NCBI GenBank assembly: GCA_030424595.1
Contig: JAUHWG010000036.1
Coordinates: forward strand, 31,209-95,208
Length of the DNA: 64,000 nucleotides
Direction of reading: 5' to 3'
Origin: Polyangia bacterium
Lineage (GTDB): Bacteria > Myxococcota_A > Polyangia > Nannocystales > Nannocystaceae
The stretch's first letter is position 1. Each line of letters opens with the position of its first letter. The notes below the pieces were generated by a model, which was given only the letters and a program-made list of their open reading frames with translations, was not told the origin of the DNA and searched no databases. This document shows, piece by piece, positions 45,347 to 53,551 of the stretch. The position numbers and the translations under genes were made by a program.

Positions 45347-45574
45347 TCTATCCGCCGGTGGCGTCGAGGGCAAAGGCAAGAGGACTGCGCCCGCCCCGAG
45401 GAGCTCCTCGAGGCGGGCGAGTCGGGTTGAGGCGGGGGGACCGCAGGCGTGCGGGTGCCCGTGCAGCGAGGTGCCTGCGTCGGTGCGCCCGCTCGTCCGC
45501 GCCGCCTCGGAGAGGGACCTCTTTTATTGGCAGGGGAGGTGGACGTCGATGATCTCGCCGCGCTGGGGCGCGGG

Positions 45575-46360
45575 CTAGTCGAGCCCCGCCAAGGGATCAT
45601 CGCTCTCGCTGATCGTGATCCCCGGCTTCTTGGGCCCTGCGGTCGTGGCCGTCTTCTGCGAGCTCGCCTTGCCTCGGTTGGCCCTGCGCCTGCTCGCGTT
45701 CTGATCGAGCTTGTTGTCGAGGGCGGTCTTCTCGGCGAGGAGGAGCTGCCGCTTGTTCTCGTCCTTCACCTCCGCGAGCTTCGCGTCGAGCTCGGCCCGC
45801 TGGTCCTCGAGACGGTCCTGCTCGGCCTTGAGCTCGCCGAATTGGGCGGTCAGCTCGGCGAGCACCTTGCGGTGCTCCTCGTCTCGCTTGGCGGCCTGCT
45901 CACGCTCGGCCTGGGCGGCCTGATCTCGGCTCTCGATCGTGTCCAGGGCCGCGTAGCCGCCGGCGAGGAGGCCGAGGCCGAGGACGATCGGCGTGATCGT
46001 GAGCCAGAGCGGGCGAGCCTTCTTCTCGGTGATCTTGATCTGGGCGTCGAGGCGCATCTGCTCCGACCGGAGCCTCGCCTCCTGCTCCGCGCGCGCGCGC
46101 AGCTCAGCCTCCTGGAGGCGGAGGCGTGCCTCTCGCTCTTGCCGCTCGCGCTCGGCGTTGGCCTTGGCTAGCCGCTCAGCCTCCTCGCGGGCCCTGAGCT
46201 CGGCCTCGCTGCGGGCCTTCCGCTCGATCTCTTCGCGGGCCGCCCGGGCGGCCTCTTCGCGTGCGCGCCGCTCGCTCTCGACCTCAGCGACGCGGTCGGC
46301 CTCGAGGTTCCAAAGTTCGGACAGGGCGATCAATGTGGAGCTCTCATCGCGTTCAGTCAT
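45575..46360 (-). CDS. Coiled-coil membrane protein, unknown
   Basis: ATG 46360 is preceded by GGAGGAG. The 261-residue product begins with an M-T-E-R-D segment. A long charged coiled coil (A-E-R-E-R-Q-E-R-E type heptads, about 25-105) follows, then one hydrophobic segment (L-W-L-T-I-T-P-I-V-L-G-L-G-L-L-A-G-G, about 118-138). A second Glu/Lys/Gln-rich coiled coil leads to a C-terminus containing A-N-R-G-K and D-D-P-L-A-G-L-D. It is typical of membrane scaffold or stress proteins with no enzymatic domain. It lies downstream of the DUF2786 gene by 331 bp on the same strand. Confidence 0.8.
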   Translation of the reverse strand: MTERDESSTLIALSELWNLEADRVAEVESERRAREEAARAAREEIERKARSEAELRAREEAERLAKANAERERQEREARLRLQEAELRARAEQEARLRSEQMRLDAQIKITEKKARPLWLTITPIVLGLGLLAGGYAALDTIESRDQAAQAEREQAAKRDEEHRKVLAELTAQFGELKAEQDRLEDQRAELDAKLAEVKDENKRQLLLAEKTALDNKLDQNASRRRANRGKASSQKTATTAGPKKPGITISESDDPLAGLD

Positions 46361-46691
46361 GGCCTGACTCCTCCTTCGAGCCGAGCGCTGCGTCAGGCAA
46401 CGTCGACAGGTCTGGGCTCTCACCGCGAACGCGCCGGGCTCTGAGAATGGTCTCTCCCCCGCCGATCCGAACAATCGTTTTACAAGATCGATCGTCGGGA
46501 CCGCTCGAGCGTTCCACGTGATCCACCCTCCTCGCCTGCCTTCGGCGGCTCGGCGGCTCGGCGGGTCTGGGTGCCCGTGGGGGAGTCGACTTCTTCGGCG
46601 GGTCCGACGGGTCCGACGGGTCCGGCGTGCTCGACCCGGGACCAGGGCGCGCGTCCTCTGTCTGGGGCGACCGGGCCCGCCGAGCGCTGGT
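46361..46691. other. Intergenic stretch with short 9-bp repeats
   Basis: The gap between two reverse-strand genes holds TCGGCGGC-type repeats near 46541-46575 and about three CGGGTCCGA units near 46598-46626. Both are low-complexity GC sequence. No gene or promoter was identified, though the promoter of the coiled-coil gene must lie here if it is not part of the upstream operon. Confidence 0.5.
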
Positions 46692-47387
46692 TCAGTCCTC
46701 TGCGGAGGGCAGGCTGACCCGGTGGCCGAGGGCTCGCCCCCGATCGAGGGCCTCACCGTCGACCCTCATCCGTCGGCCTGGCCGAAGGCGCAGGCGCTGG
46801 TCGGCGAAGCGGTCGACGGCGGCCGCCCTGTGGGCGCATGTCGGCTCGATGCGCGCGAGGACCTCGGTGCCGATCGCCCTGTGGACCTCGACGCGCGCGG
46901 CGGCGAGGCGGTCGACGATCGTCTCCGCGGCGCCGATGCGAAAGGCCTCATGCCAGGCCCTCGGCTGGCCGGCGCCGTGGGTCGCCGAGAGCCACTCGAT
47001 CTGCGGTACGAGCCACTCCCAGAGGGCGAGCACGGCGGACCTGTCGGCGGAGCGACCGGCGATCAAGAGCTCGGTCTTGCGGTCGCGGGTGGGCGCCGAA
47101 TAGGCGATGCAGCCGTTGCTACGGGCGAGCCCGGCCGCGAGGGCGCTCTTCCACTTGCGGATCTTCCGGGCCCGATCGAGCGGCTCATCGCGGCCGTCCG
47201 TGACCGGATCGGCGGCGGCCTCCGCCTCGGCGCTGGCCTCCGCCTCGAGGAGCGAGTCTAGGCGGTGGCGCTCGATCAGCGCCTGCGCCTTCGCGGCAGC
47301 TAGCGCCGCCTCATGGACGTTCGGCGAGGTCGCGAGGGCGAGGAGCTTGCGGACCCGGTCTAAGTGGGCGGCGGCGTCCTTGCTCAT
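46692..47387 (-). CDS. DUF2786 domain protein
   Basis: The 231-residue product starts with the DUF2786 pattern: L-D-R-V-R-K-L-L-A-L-A-T-S-P-N-V-H-E-A-A-L, then A-K-A-Q-A-L-I-E-R-H-R-L-D. The downstream part (I-R-K-W-K-S-A-L-A-A-G-L-A, L-W-E-W-L-V-P-Q-I-E-W-L) also matches proteins of this group. The function of DUF2786 is not known, although it often sits in phage and bacterial genomes. Its ATG overlaps the stop of the cupin gene by 4 bases, so the pair is translationally coupled. The start is set by that overlap. Confidence 0.85.
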   Translation of the reverse strand: MSKDAAAHLDRVRKLLALATSPNVHEAALAAAKAQALIERHRLDSLLEAEASAEAEAAADPVTDGRDEPLDRARKIRKWKSALAAGLARSNGCIAYSAPTRDRKTELLIAGRSADRSAVLALWEWLVPQIEWLSATHGAGQPRAWHEAFRIGAAETIVDRLAAARVEVHRAIGTEVLARIEPTCAHRAAAVDRFADQRLRLRPGRRMRVDGEALDRGRALGHRVSLPSAED

Positions 47388-47752
47388 CGCCCCGGCTCAG
47401 CGGGCGCAGAGGCCACGCGGGCCTTGATGATCAGGTAGCGGAGCGGGGCGCTCTCCGAGAGGTTGCGCAGCTCCATCACCTCGCCGAGCGGCAGAAAGAC
47501 GGTATCGCCGGGGCCGAGGCTCCGACGGACGCCGCCGATCGTCGCCTCGCCGTCGCCGTCGATGCCGACGACGATCTCAGGGAACTCCTGCTGCTTGTGG
47601 CGGCCGACGTGACCGCCAGGGTCGAGCTCGCAGGAGAGCACGGCGGTGAAGGGCTCAGCGCGCTCCTGGAGGAGGCTCCACACCTTGACGGTGCCGACGC
47701 CACCGAAGAGGCCTACGCGGAGGGAGGGGGCGTGCTTGCCTGGGAGTTCCAT
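47384..47752 (-). CDS. Cupin domain protein
   Basis: The 122-residue single-domain cupin has G-G-H-V-G-R-H-K-Q-Q-E-F-P-E (motif 1: His, His, Glu-like metal ligands) and G-P-G-D-T-V-F-L-P-L-G-E-V-M-E-L-R-N (motif 2, with a degenerate final ligand, Glu rather than His). It may bind a metal weakly or act as a sensor. It overlaps the DUF2786 gene by 4 bases and follows the metzincin gene by 47 bp, so a three-gene operon is likely. Confidence 0.82.
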   Translation of the reverse strand: MELPGKHAPSLRVGLFGGVGTVKVWSLLQERAEPFTAVLSCELDPGGHVGRHKQQEFPEIVVGIDGDGEATIGGVRRSLGPGDTVFLPLGEVMELRNLSESAPLRYLIIKARVASAPAEPGR

Positions 47753-47799
47753 CGCCGCAGCCTACCAGAGGCCAGCGGTCCAGCCCCACGGATCCCGGG

Positions 47800-48513
47800 T
47801 CAGGTGTCGTAGGGGTACACGGAGGCGATGAACGCCTTGTCCTTCGCCGAGAGCTCGCTGTTCCAGCCGATCTCGAAGTCGCCGAAGGTATGCTCCTGCG
47901 GGACGCAGTACTGCATGATCGACGTCGGGTCGTAGGCGCTGTGGTTGGTCTCGCTCTCCGAGTAGCGGGTGAAGAGCTGGGCGTCGACCTCGTCGGGGGT
48001 CCAGAAGTTCGGCGCCTCCGCGTAGTCGCGGTAGACGGCCTCGCGGTCCCAGGGGATCCCCGCGACGGGGCTCTCGTGCTCGTGGATGCAGCCGAGCGCG
48101 TGGCCAAATTCGTGGAGCACGACCCGCCGGATCTCCTCTGGATCGTCGTCGACGGTCGCTGCGGTCCACCCCTCAAAGCACATCGTCGGCTCATCCTGCC
48201 CGTAGTTGAGGGCGTCGGTGCCGAGGTAGGACCAGTAGCCCTCATCCTTGGTGAAGGTGATGCGAATGTCGGCGGGCTCGTCGGGGCTGACGACGAGGAA
48301 TCGGAGGTTGGCGTGCGTGAGCCACTCGCGGGCGTGGGCCATCACCGTCTCGCGCAGGCGCCTGGCACAGTTGCGCTCCATGAACGCGATCGTGATCGTC
48401 GCGCCGACGTCCCAGAGATACTCGGTCTGGACCCCGAGGAAGGGCAGCGGCGCCTCGCCATCGCTGCGGCTACGGGGGCGGGGTCGACGGTCGAAACAGA
48501 TCGGTAGTGCCAT
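47800..48513 (-). CDS. Metzincin-type zinc metalloprotease without signal peptide
   Basis: The 237-residue product has the extended zinc site H-E-F-G-H-A-L-G-C-I-H-E-H (His134, Glu135, His138, His144) and a Met-turn S-I-M-Q-Y with Met200, which together define the astacin/metzincin clan. No signal peptide is visible: it begins M-A-L-P-I-C-F-D-R-R-P-R-P-R. The length is close to a bare astacin-like catalytic domain, so any propeptide must be very short. Cys residues at the zinc site region (G-C-I-H) and E-R-N-C suggest disulphides, at odds with cytoplasmic location. It may use another secretion route, or the start codon is wrong. Confidence 0.88.
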   Translation of the reverse strand: MALPICFDRRPRPRSRSDGEAPLPFLGVQTEYLWDVGATITIAFMERNCARRLRETVMAHAREWLTHANLRFLVVSPDEPADIRITFTKDEGYWSYLGTDALNYGQDEPTMCFEGWTAATVDDDPEEIRRVVLHEFGHALGCIHEHESPVAGIPWDREAVYRDYAEAPNFWTPDEVDAQLFTRYSESETNHSAYDPTSIMQYCVPQEHTFGDFEIGWNSELSAKDKAFIASVYPYDT

Positions 48514-48976
48514 ACGCTACAGGTCAACGGTTGCAGAGTCGGCGACGCCTCGCAACGGGCGATAGCAGCGTCTACGGACGTTCGTCGGGGCGCGGGGCCG
48601 AGCCCCCGCCGGAGGCTCCTGAGCCCCCGGCGTGCTCCGTTTCACGCGCCAGGGTGCTGTCGAGCGGGCGCTCTGCGACCCCGCGGCGGAGGGGTCGCAG
48701 AGCGCGGCCCGGGAGGCCCGACGACGACAGGCTTCTGCGGCGGACGAAGGCCCAGATCCCTCGGCTGATGTCGGCCATCCTACCTCTGCGAAGGAAGCCC
48801 CTTTGACCCGCCACGCCGGCATCGGCGGGATGATGACGAGATAGTCCTACAGGCCCCCAGGGGCGCCATGAGAGCGCCCTCGCGGCAGGATCGGGTCGCT
48901 CGGGCGCGCAGGGTCGGCGCGCGTCATTGCCCGTGGTGTCGTCGACTGAGAGCGGCGATTATTGGCGGGGCTGACG
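48514..48976. other. Intergenic stretch with a 15-bp perfect hairpin
   Basis: No convincing gene. GCGCTCTGCGACCCC (48668-48682), an 8-base loop, then GGGGTCGCAGAGCGC (48691-48705) form a perfect 15-bp stem. The hairpin is far (about 155 bases) from the nearest gene start and lacks a T-tract, so it looks more like a REP-type element than a terminator. A short reverse-strand open frame (48572-48814) spans the hairpin, but its Arg/Ser-rich translation and lack of a ribosome-binding site argue against a gene. Confidence 0.65.
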
Positions 48977-50119
48977 ATGCCAGACGCCGCGATTCCATGC
49001 CTACGTGTCGACCTCGACGTGCTCGACCGAGTGCGCACGCCGATGTGGATCGTCGATCTGGAGCACGCCGAGAAGTGGTGGTGCAACCGGGCCGGGCTGG
49101 CGCTCTGGAACGCGGAGAGCCTCGCCGAGTGGATCGGGCGCAACGCCAGCAACAGCCCCTCCGAGGCGACGCTCACTCGGATGCATAACCTCCGCGGTCG
49201 CTTCGAGCGCGGCGAGGTGGCCGACGAGCGCTGGACCTTCTACCCGGACGGGAGCGATCCTGTGATCGCGAACGTCCAGGTCTCGGGGATCGTGATCGCT
49301 GACGCCGCGGGGGCGCAGGGCCGGATGGCGATGCTCGTCGAGGCGCGACGACTGGCGGGGGACGAGGTCGACCCCGGCGAACGGCGGGCCTACGAGGCGC
49401 TGCGCTACAGCGGCGAGCTGGTGTCCTACTACGACGAGAACGGCGCGGCGCTGCTGCGCAACCCCGCGGCGATCCGCGCCTTCGGTGACGTCGGCGCGGG
49501 CGACCAGCTCAGCGAGACTTTCGCCGACTCGAGCGGCGGCGCCCGTGTGCGGGCCGGGATCGCCGACGGGTCGGTCTTTCGCGCCGACATGCTGTCGCGC
49601 ACCCTCACCGGCGAGCGATGGTTCGACACGGAGGCGCGCGCGAGCCTCGATCCGGTGACCGGAAAGCTCGGGGTGCTGGTGAACCGGCGTGACATCGGCG
49701 AGCGCAGGGCTCACCTCGAGGAGCTCGAACGTCGCGGACAGCTGCTGGCCGACCAGGCCGAGGCGCTGCGGCAGCTCGCGGCGCCGGTGATCCGGGTCGG
49801 CCCGGGGGTGCTGGCATTGCCGCTGATAGGCACGCTCGATCGCGAGCGCGTCGAGGTCGCGATGGGGGCCCTGCTCGCGGGCACCGAGCAGGAGCGGGTG
49901 CGCCGCGTGGTGCTCGATCTGACCGGCGCGGCCGCGGTCGGAGCCGAGGCTGCCGACGGTCTCCTGCGCATCGTCCGAGTTCTACAGCTGCAGGGTGTGA
50001 CGCCGGTGCTCAGCGGGATCCGGCCGCATACGGCGGAGGCGATCGTCGAGGCGGGGATCGATCTCAGCGACCTGCGCTGCTACCAGACGGTCGCCGACGC
50101 GCTCGCCGGCCGCGACTAG
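48977..50119 (+). CDS. PAS-STAS regulatory protein
   Basis: ATG 48977 gives 380 residues. The N-terminal part has a PAS-like start (D-R-V-R-T-P-M-W-I-V-D-L-E-H-A-E-K-W-W-C-N) and a second PAS/PAC-like segment to about 245, with R-W-F-D-T-E-A-R and G-V-L-V-N-R-R-D-I-G-E. A short helical linker leads to a C-terminal STAS domain (about 265-375: V-I-R-V-G-P-G-V-L-A-L-P-L-I-G-T-L-D, V-V-L-D-L-T-G-A-A-A-V-G-A-E). This layout matches RsbR-type stressosome sensors, in which PAS senses and STAS switches by partner binding. The usual phosphorylatable Ser/Thr (D-x-T/S-G) is seen as D-L-T-G. Partners (RsbS/RsbT) are not encoded here. Confidence 0.87.
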   Translation: MPDAAIPCLRVDLDVLDRVRTPMWIVDLEHAEKWWCNRAGLALWNAESLAEWIGRNASNSPSEATLTRMHNLRGRFERGEVADERWTFYPDGSDPVIANVQVSGIVIADAAGAQGRMAMLVEARRLAGDEVDPGERRAYEALRYSGELVSYYDENGAALLRNPAAIRAFGDVGAGDQLSETFADSSGGARVRAGIADGSVFRADMLSRTLTGERWFDTEARASLDPVTGKLGVLVNRRDIGERRAHLEELERRGQLLADQAEALRQLAAPVIRVGPGVLALPLIGTLDRERVEVAMGALLAGTEQERVRRVVLDLTGAAAVGAEAADGLLRIVRVLQLQGVTPVLSGIRPHTAEAIVEAGIDLSDLRCYQTVADALAGRD

Positions 50120-50395
50120 GGCCGGCCTCCGCCCGCGGCGATCGTCCGTGGCCGGGGCCCCGTCGACGCCGGCGAACTCACGGCCGACCGCCACCGTCGC
50201 CGACGTCCGTGCTCCGGGCTGCTAGGCTCGCCGGCGCCGCGCGCAGGTCCAGAGACCTCGCAGGTGCACGCTCAACGAGCCCATGATCCCGCCCTCGGCC
50301 TCCGCACCCGGCTCGACGCTGCGGAGCTGTGCTGATGACGCGACGCTCGCTGCTGGGGGCCTGCGAACCTGGACGCAGGGGGAGGCCCCCATGCG

Positions 50396-52543
50396 GTGCT
50401 AGAGTGTGCCGCCTTGATCCTCGCTGTCGCGAATGTGCTCACCGATCTGGGCTTGCTCCTCGCTGTCGCGGGCCTGGCGAGCGTGCTCTTCCAGCGCCTG
50501 CGTCAGCCCTCAGTGCTCGGCTACCTGAGCGCGGGGTTGCTCCTCGGACCCCACGTCGTCCAGGGCCTGAGCGTCGACGTCGAGCTCACCCACAGCCTCA
50601 GCGAGCTCGGGGTGATCCTCCTGATGTTCTCGATCGGCCTCGAGTTCCGCATGCGCCGGCTCCTCCAGGTCGGCATCGCCGGCGGCCTGACGGCGCTGAT
50701 CGAGGTCGGGCTGATGGTCAGCCTCGGCACCCTCGTCGGCGGGCTCTTCGGCTTTGGCCCGGTCGAGGCGCTCTTCATCGGCGGTTGTCTCGGGATCTCG
50801 AGCACGATGCTGGTCGCGCGGGCCTTCACCGAGCTCAAGGTCCGTGAGCCCTTCGTCGGGGTCACCTACGCGACGCTGATCTTCGAGGACATCCTGGCGA
50901 TCCTCTTGATCGTGGTCCTGACGGCGGTCGGCTCCGGTCAGGACCTCGGCGCGAGCGAGCTCGGGTCGACGCTCGGGCGCCTCTTCGGCTTCCTCGCGCT
51001 GCTCTTGATCGGCGGTCTGCTGGTGGTGCCGCGGGCGATCCGCTGGGTCGCCAAGGTCACCAACGCAGAGACCCTGCTGGTGGTCTCGGTGGCGCTCTGC
51101 TTCGGCATGGCGACGATGGCCGAGGCCGCAGGATACTCGGTGGCGCTCGGATCCTTCCTCGCCGGGATCCTGGTCGCGGAGTCCGGCGAGTCGCACGCGG
51201 TCGACGCGGTCATCGCCCCGCTCCGCGACATCTTCGCGGCGATCTTCTTCATCTCGGTGGGGACCTTCCTCGATCCGGCCCTCGTCGCCGAGCACTGGCT
51301 CTTGGTGCTCGTCCTCAGCGCCCTTGTGATCGTCGGCAAGACCTTCGGCGTGACGCTCGGGGCGTTTCTCGCCGGCAACGGCCTCAAGAGCTCGCTGCGG
51401 GCGGGGATGAGCCTCGCGCAGATCGGCGAGTTCGCGTTCATCATCGCCGGCCTCGGGGCCACCACCGGGGCGACCGGTGACTTTCTCTTGCCGGTGGTGG
51501 TCGCGGTCTCGTGCCTGACCGCGCTGACGACCCCGGCGATGATCCGGGCCTCGGGGCGGGTGGCCGCGGATCTCGACCATCGCCTGCCGAAGCCGGTGCA
51601 GACCGCGGTCTCGTTCTACGAGTCGTGGATCGAGACCCTCAAGCGGCGCTCGCCGACGGCGGCCCAGGGCGCGAGCACGCGGAGGCGAGTGCGTCTCTTG
51701 ACCCTCGACGCAGCCCTGCTCGTTCTCATCATCGTAGGTCGCGGGCTCTTCGGCGATGAGCTGGTCGCGGCCCTCAGCGGCGGCGAGCCGCAGGCGATGG
51801 CGACGGTCGAGTGGGCGGTCTTCGGCGTGGCGATGGCCTCGTGCGTCTTCCTCCTCGTCGCGATCCTGCTCCAGGCGCATCATCTCGGGGAGGATCTGGC
51901 GGCGCGGGTCGTCCCGTCGAGCCGCGGCGCCGGGCCGGACCTGAGCCTGCAGCCCCGACGCGTTCTCCTGCGGATCATCGAGGTGGCGATAGGCCTCGGC
52001 CTTGGCCTGCCGCTGGTCGCGATCCTCTCGCCCTTCTTGCCCTTCTCGAGCGGCGCCATCGCGCTCGTTCTCCTGATCTCAGGCCTTGTCGTCGCGGTCT
52101 GGCGTTCGCTGGGCAATTTTCAGGGGCACGTCCGCGCCGGCACTCAGGTGGTGGTCGAGCTCCTCGCCCGCCGCAACCATCGTCCGCAGGAGGACGACTC
52201 GCATACGCTGGACGAGGTCCCAAGTCTGCTCCCTGGCTTCCCGGGGATGGAGGCGGTGGTGCTCGGGGAGGGGAGCCCGGCGGTCGGCGAGACCCTAGCG
52301 TCGCTCAATCTGCGGGCGCAGACCGGGGCTACGGTGATGGCGATCGATCGCGGCGACGACGGGGGGATCGTCCTGCCGAGCGCGGATGAGGTGCTCCGGA
52401 GCGGTGATCGTCTCGCGCTCGCCGGCGCCGAGCGAGCGGTGCGGGCGGCGAAGGTCCTCCTCGGGGTGGAGCCCCGCGCCAGCGATGTCGCTGGCGCCGG
52501 GCTCCACCCCGAGTCGACCGATGGGGTGCATGGTCGCGGGTGA
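50396..52543 (+). CDS. Kef-type (CPA2) cation:proton antiporter with TrkA-C-like domain
   Basis: The 715-residue product is a CPA2 monovalent-cation/proton antiporter. The N-terminal roughly 400 residues have about twelve hydrophobic helices with family motifs L-G-Y-L-x-A-G-x-L-L-G-P, G-L-E-F, F-E-D-I-L-A-I and G-S-F-L-A-G-I-L-V-A-E. Further membrane segments follow to about residue 580, then a TrkA-C/RCK_C-like domain (about 620-690: E-A-V-V-L-G-E-G-S-P-A-V-G-E-T-L, R-S-G-D-R-L-A-L-A-G). The start may be GTG 50396 or TTG 50414, and no ribosome-binding site settles it. The last 25 codons come from a long palindrome and lie outside the known fold. It probably exports K+ or Na+ in exchange for H+. 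Confidence 0.92.
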   Translation: MLECAALILAVANVLTDLGLLLAVAGLASVLFQRLRQPSVLGYLSAGLLLGPHVVQGLSVDVELTHSLSELGVILLMFSIGLEFRMRRLLQVGIAGGLTALIEVGLMVSLGTLVGGLFGFGPVEALFIGGCLGISSTMLVARAFTELKVREPFVGVTYATLIFEDILAILLIVVLTAVGSGQDLGASELGSTLGRLFGFLALLLIGGLLVVPRAIRWVAKVTNAETLLVVSVALCFGMATMAEAAGYSVALGSFLAGILVAESGESHAVDAVIAPLRDIFAAIFFISVGTFLDPALVAEHWLLVLVLSALVIVGKTFGVTLGAFLAGNGLKSSLRAGMSLAQIGEFAFIIAGLGATTGATGDFLLPVVVAVSCLTALTTPAMIRASGRVAADLDHRLPKPVQTAVSFYESWIETLKRRSPTAAQGASTRRRVRLLTLDAALLVLIIVGRGLFGDELVAALSGGEPQAMATVEWAVFGVAMASCVFLLVAILLQAHHLGEDLAARVVPSSRGAGPDLSLQPRRVLLRIIEVAIGLGLGLPLVAILSPFLPFSSGAIALVLLISGLVVAVWRSLGNFQGHVRAGTQVVVELLARRNHRPQEDDSHTLDEVPSLLPGFPGMEAVVLGEGSPAVGETLASLNLRAQTGATVMAIDRGDDGGIVLPSADEVLRSGDRLALAGAERAVRAAKVLLGVEPRASDVAGAGLHPESTDGVHGRG
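52463..52510. repeat. 48-bp near-perfect palindrome inside the antiporter 3' end
   Basis: GGGGTGGAGCCCCGCGCCAG plus CGA pairs with its inverted copy across a TG loop: 23 base pairs with one mismatch. It is in frame and encodes V-E-P-R-A-S-D-V-A-G-A-G-L-H-P-E near the C-terminus, beyond the TrkA-C-like domain. It resembles palindromic elements that insert into coding sequence in frame, as described in Rickettsia. Confidence 0.85.
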
Positions 52544-52564
52544 GCGCCTGTTACTATCACCGAG

Positions 52565-53470
52565 ATGACACGGAGCCCGCAGAGCAAGTCGGTAGAGAGC
52601 AGCAACGCGGCGGCACGTGGCGGAGGTCCGCTGCGCTCCCGCTCGAAGCTTTCGGAGAGCGGGCGGCAAGGGAGCGCCTCGGCTCGGGTGGCGGCCCAGG
52701 TGTCCGGTTGGACACGCGGGATCACGGGGGCGAGCGGAGCGCTGCTCGGGATCCTGCTCCTCGTCGCTGCCTGCGACACCCCGGCCAAGGAGGAGAACGT
52801 CGCCCCCAGAAAGCCGACCTCGCCGGCGAAGGTCGCCACCACCGAGGCGATGGGCTCGGCGATGGGCTCGGCGATGGGCTCGGCGCCGGTCGCAGGGGCG
52901 CCCACGACCCCCTATCAACGCGCGCTCTCCGGTCGGATCTATGTGCCGACCTACTCGCATATCTACGTCGACGAGGGAGAGGCCGAGGACTTGGCGGTGA
53001 CCCTGTCGATCCGCAACGTCAGCACCGAGCGCTCGCTCGTCCTCAACGTGGTCGCCTACTACGACACGTCGGGGAAGCTGATCGAGGACTACCTCGACGC
53101 CGACGTCGTCTTGGGTCCGCTCGAGACGGTCGAGTATTTCGTGAGGGTCACCGATCGGCGCGGCGGCTCTGGCTCGAACTTCATCGTCTCGTGGCGCGGA
53201 GACTCGCCGCTGGTGAAGCCCTTGACCGAGGCGGTGATGGTCCGCACCCGCACCGGCAACCAGGCCTACGCCTTCGCGACCCGCGGGATCGAGATCCCAG
53301 ACAGCGCAGCCCTGCCCGATCACCTGCCGCCTGGCTCCTACCCGCGGGAGCCCGCGGCGAAGGGCGAAGACAGCCCCGGAAGAGACAGCCCCGGAAGAGA
53401 CAGCCCCGGAGAAGACAGCCCCGGGGCGGGCGCGGCCGCAGAGGCCGAGCCAGCCCCGTCCAGGCCGTAG
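52565..53470 (+). CDS. DUF3124 lipoprotein
   Basis: The product has 301 residues with the hydrophobic core G-A-L-L-G-I-L-L-L-V-A-A-C. If translation starts at ATG 52565 the N-region is unusually long (about 57 residues); GTG 52688 would give a normal lipoprotein signal with Cys29. A short A-M-G-S-A-M-G-S-A repeat follows, then the DUF3124 domain: R-I-Y-V-P-T-Y-S-H-I-Y, L-S-I-R-N-V-S-T, V-V-A-Y-Y-D-T-S-G, V-L-G-P-L-E-T-V-E-Y-F-V. The C-terminal tail has four D-S-P-G repeats. DUF3124 is known from secreted proteins of unknown role. Internal short repeats suggest slippage. Confidence 0.85.
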   Translation: MTRSPQSKSVESSNAAARGGGPLRSRSKLSESGRQGSASARVAAQVSGWTRGITGASGALLGILLLVAACDTPAKEENVAPRKPTSPAKVATTEAMGSAMGSAMGSAPVAGAPTTPYQRALSGRIYVPTYSHIYVDEGEAEDLAVTLSIRNVSTERSLVLNVVAYYDTSGKLIEDYLDADVVLGPLETVEYFVRVTDRRGGSGSNFIVSWRGDSPLVKPLTEAVMVRTRTGNQAYAFATRGIEIPDSAALPDHLPPGSYPREPAAKGEDSPGRDSPGRDSPGEDSPGAGAAAEAEPAPSRP

Positions 53471-53551
53471 AGCCAGCCCCGCTCGTCCTGGGTCGACGCG
53501 ATCCACGGGAGGGAGCCCGACCGATGAAGGCCGGCGTCCCGTGTCCGGAGC

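Noticed and set aside
45248..45574. Small ORF in the gap before the coiled-coil gene
   Set aside because: Frames are Arg/Ser/Pro-rich on both strands and cross the terminator-like hairpin.
48572..48814. Small reverse-strand gene over the 15-bp hairpin
   Set aside because: No ribosome-binding site or motif. The frame is kept open by the repeat composition.
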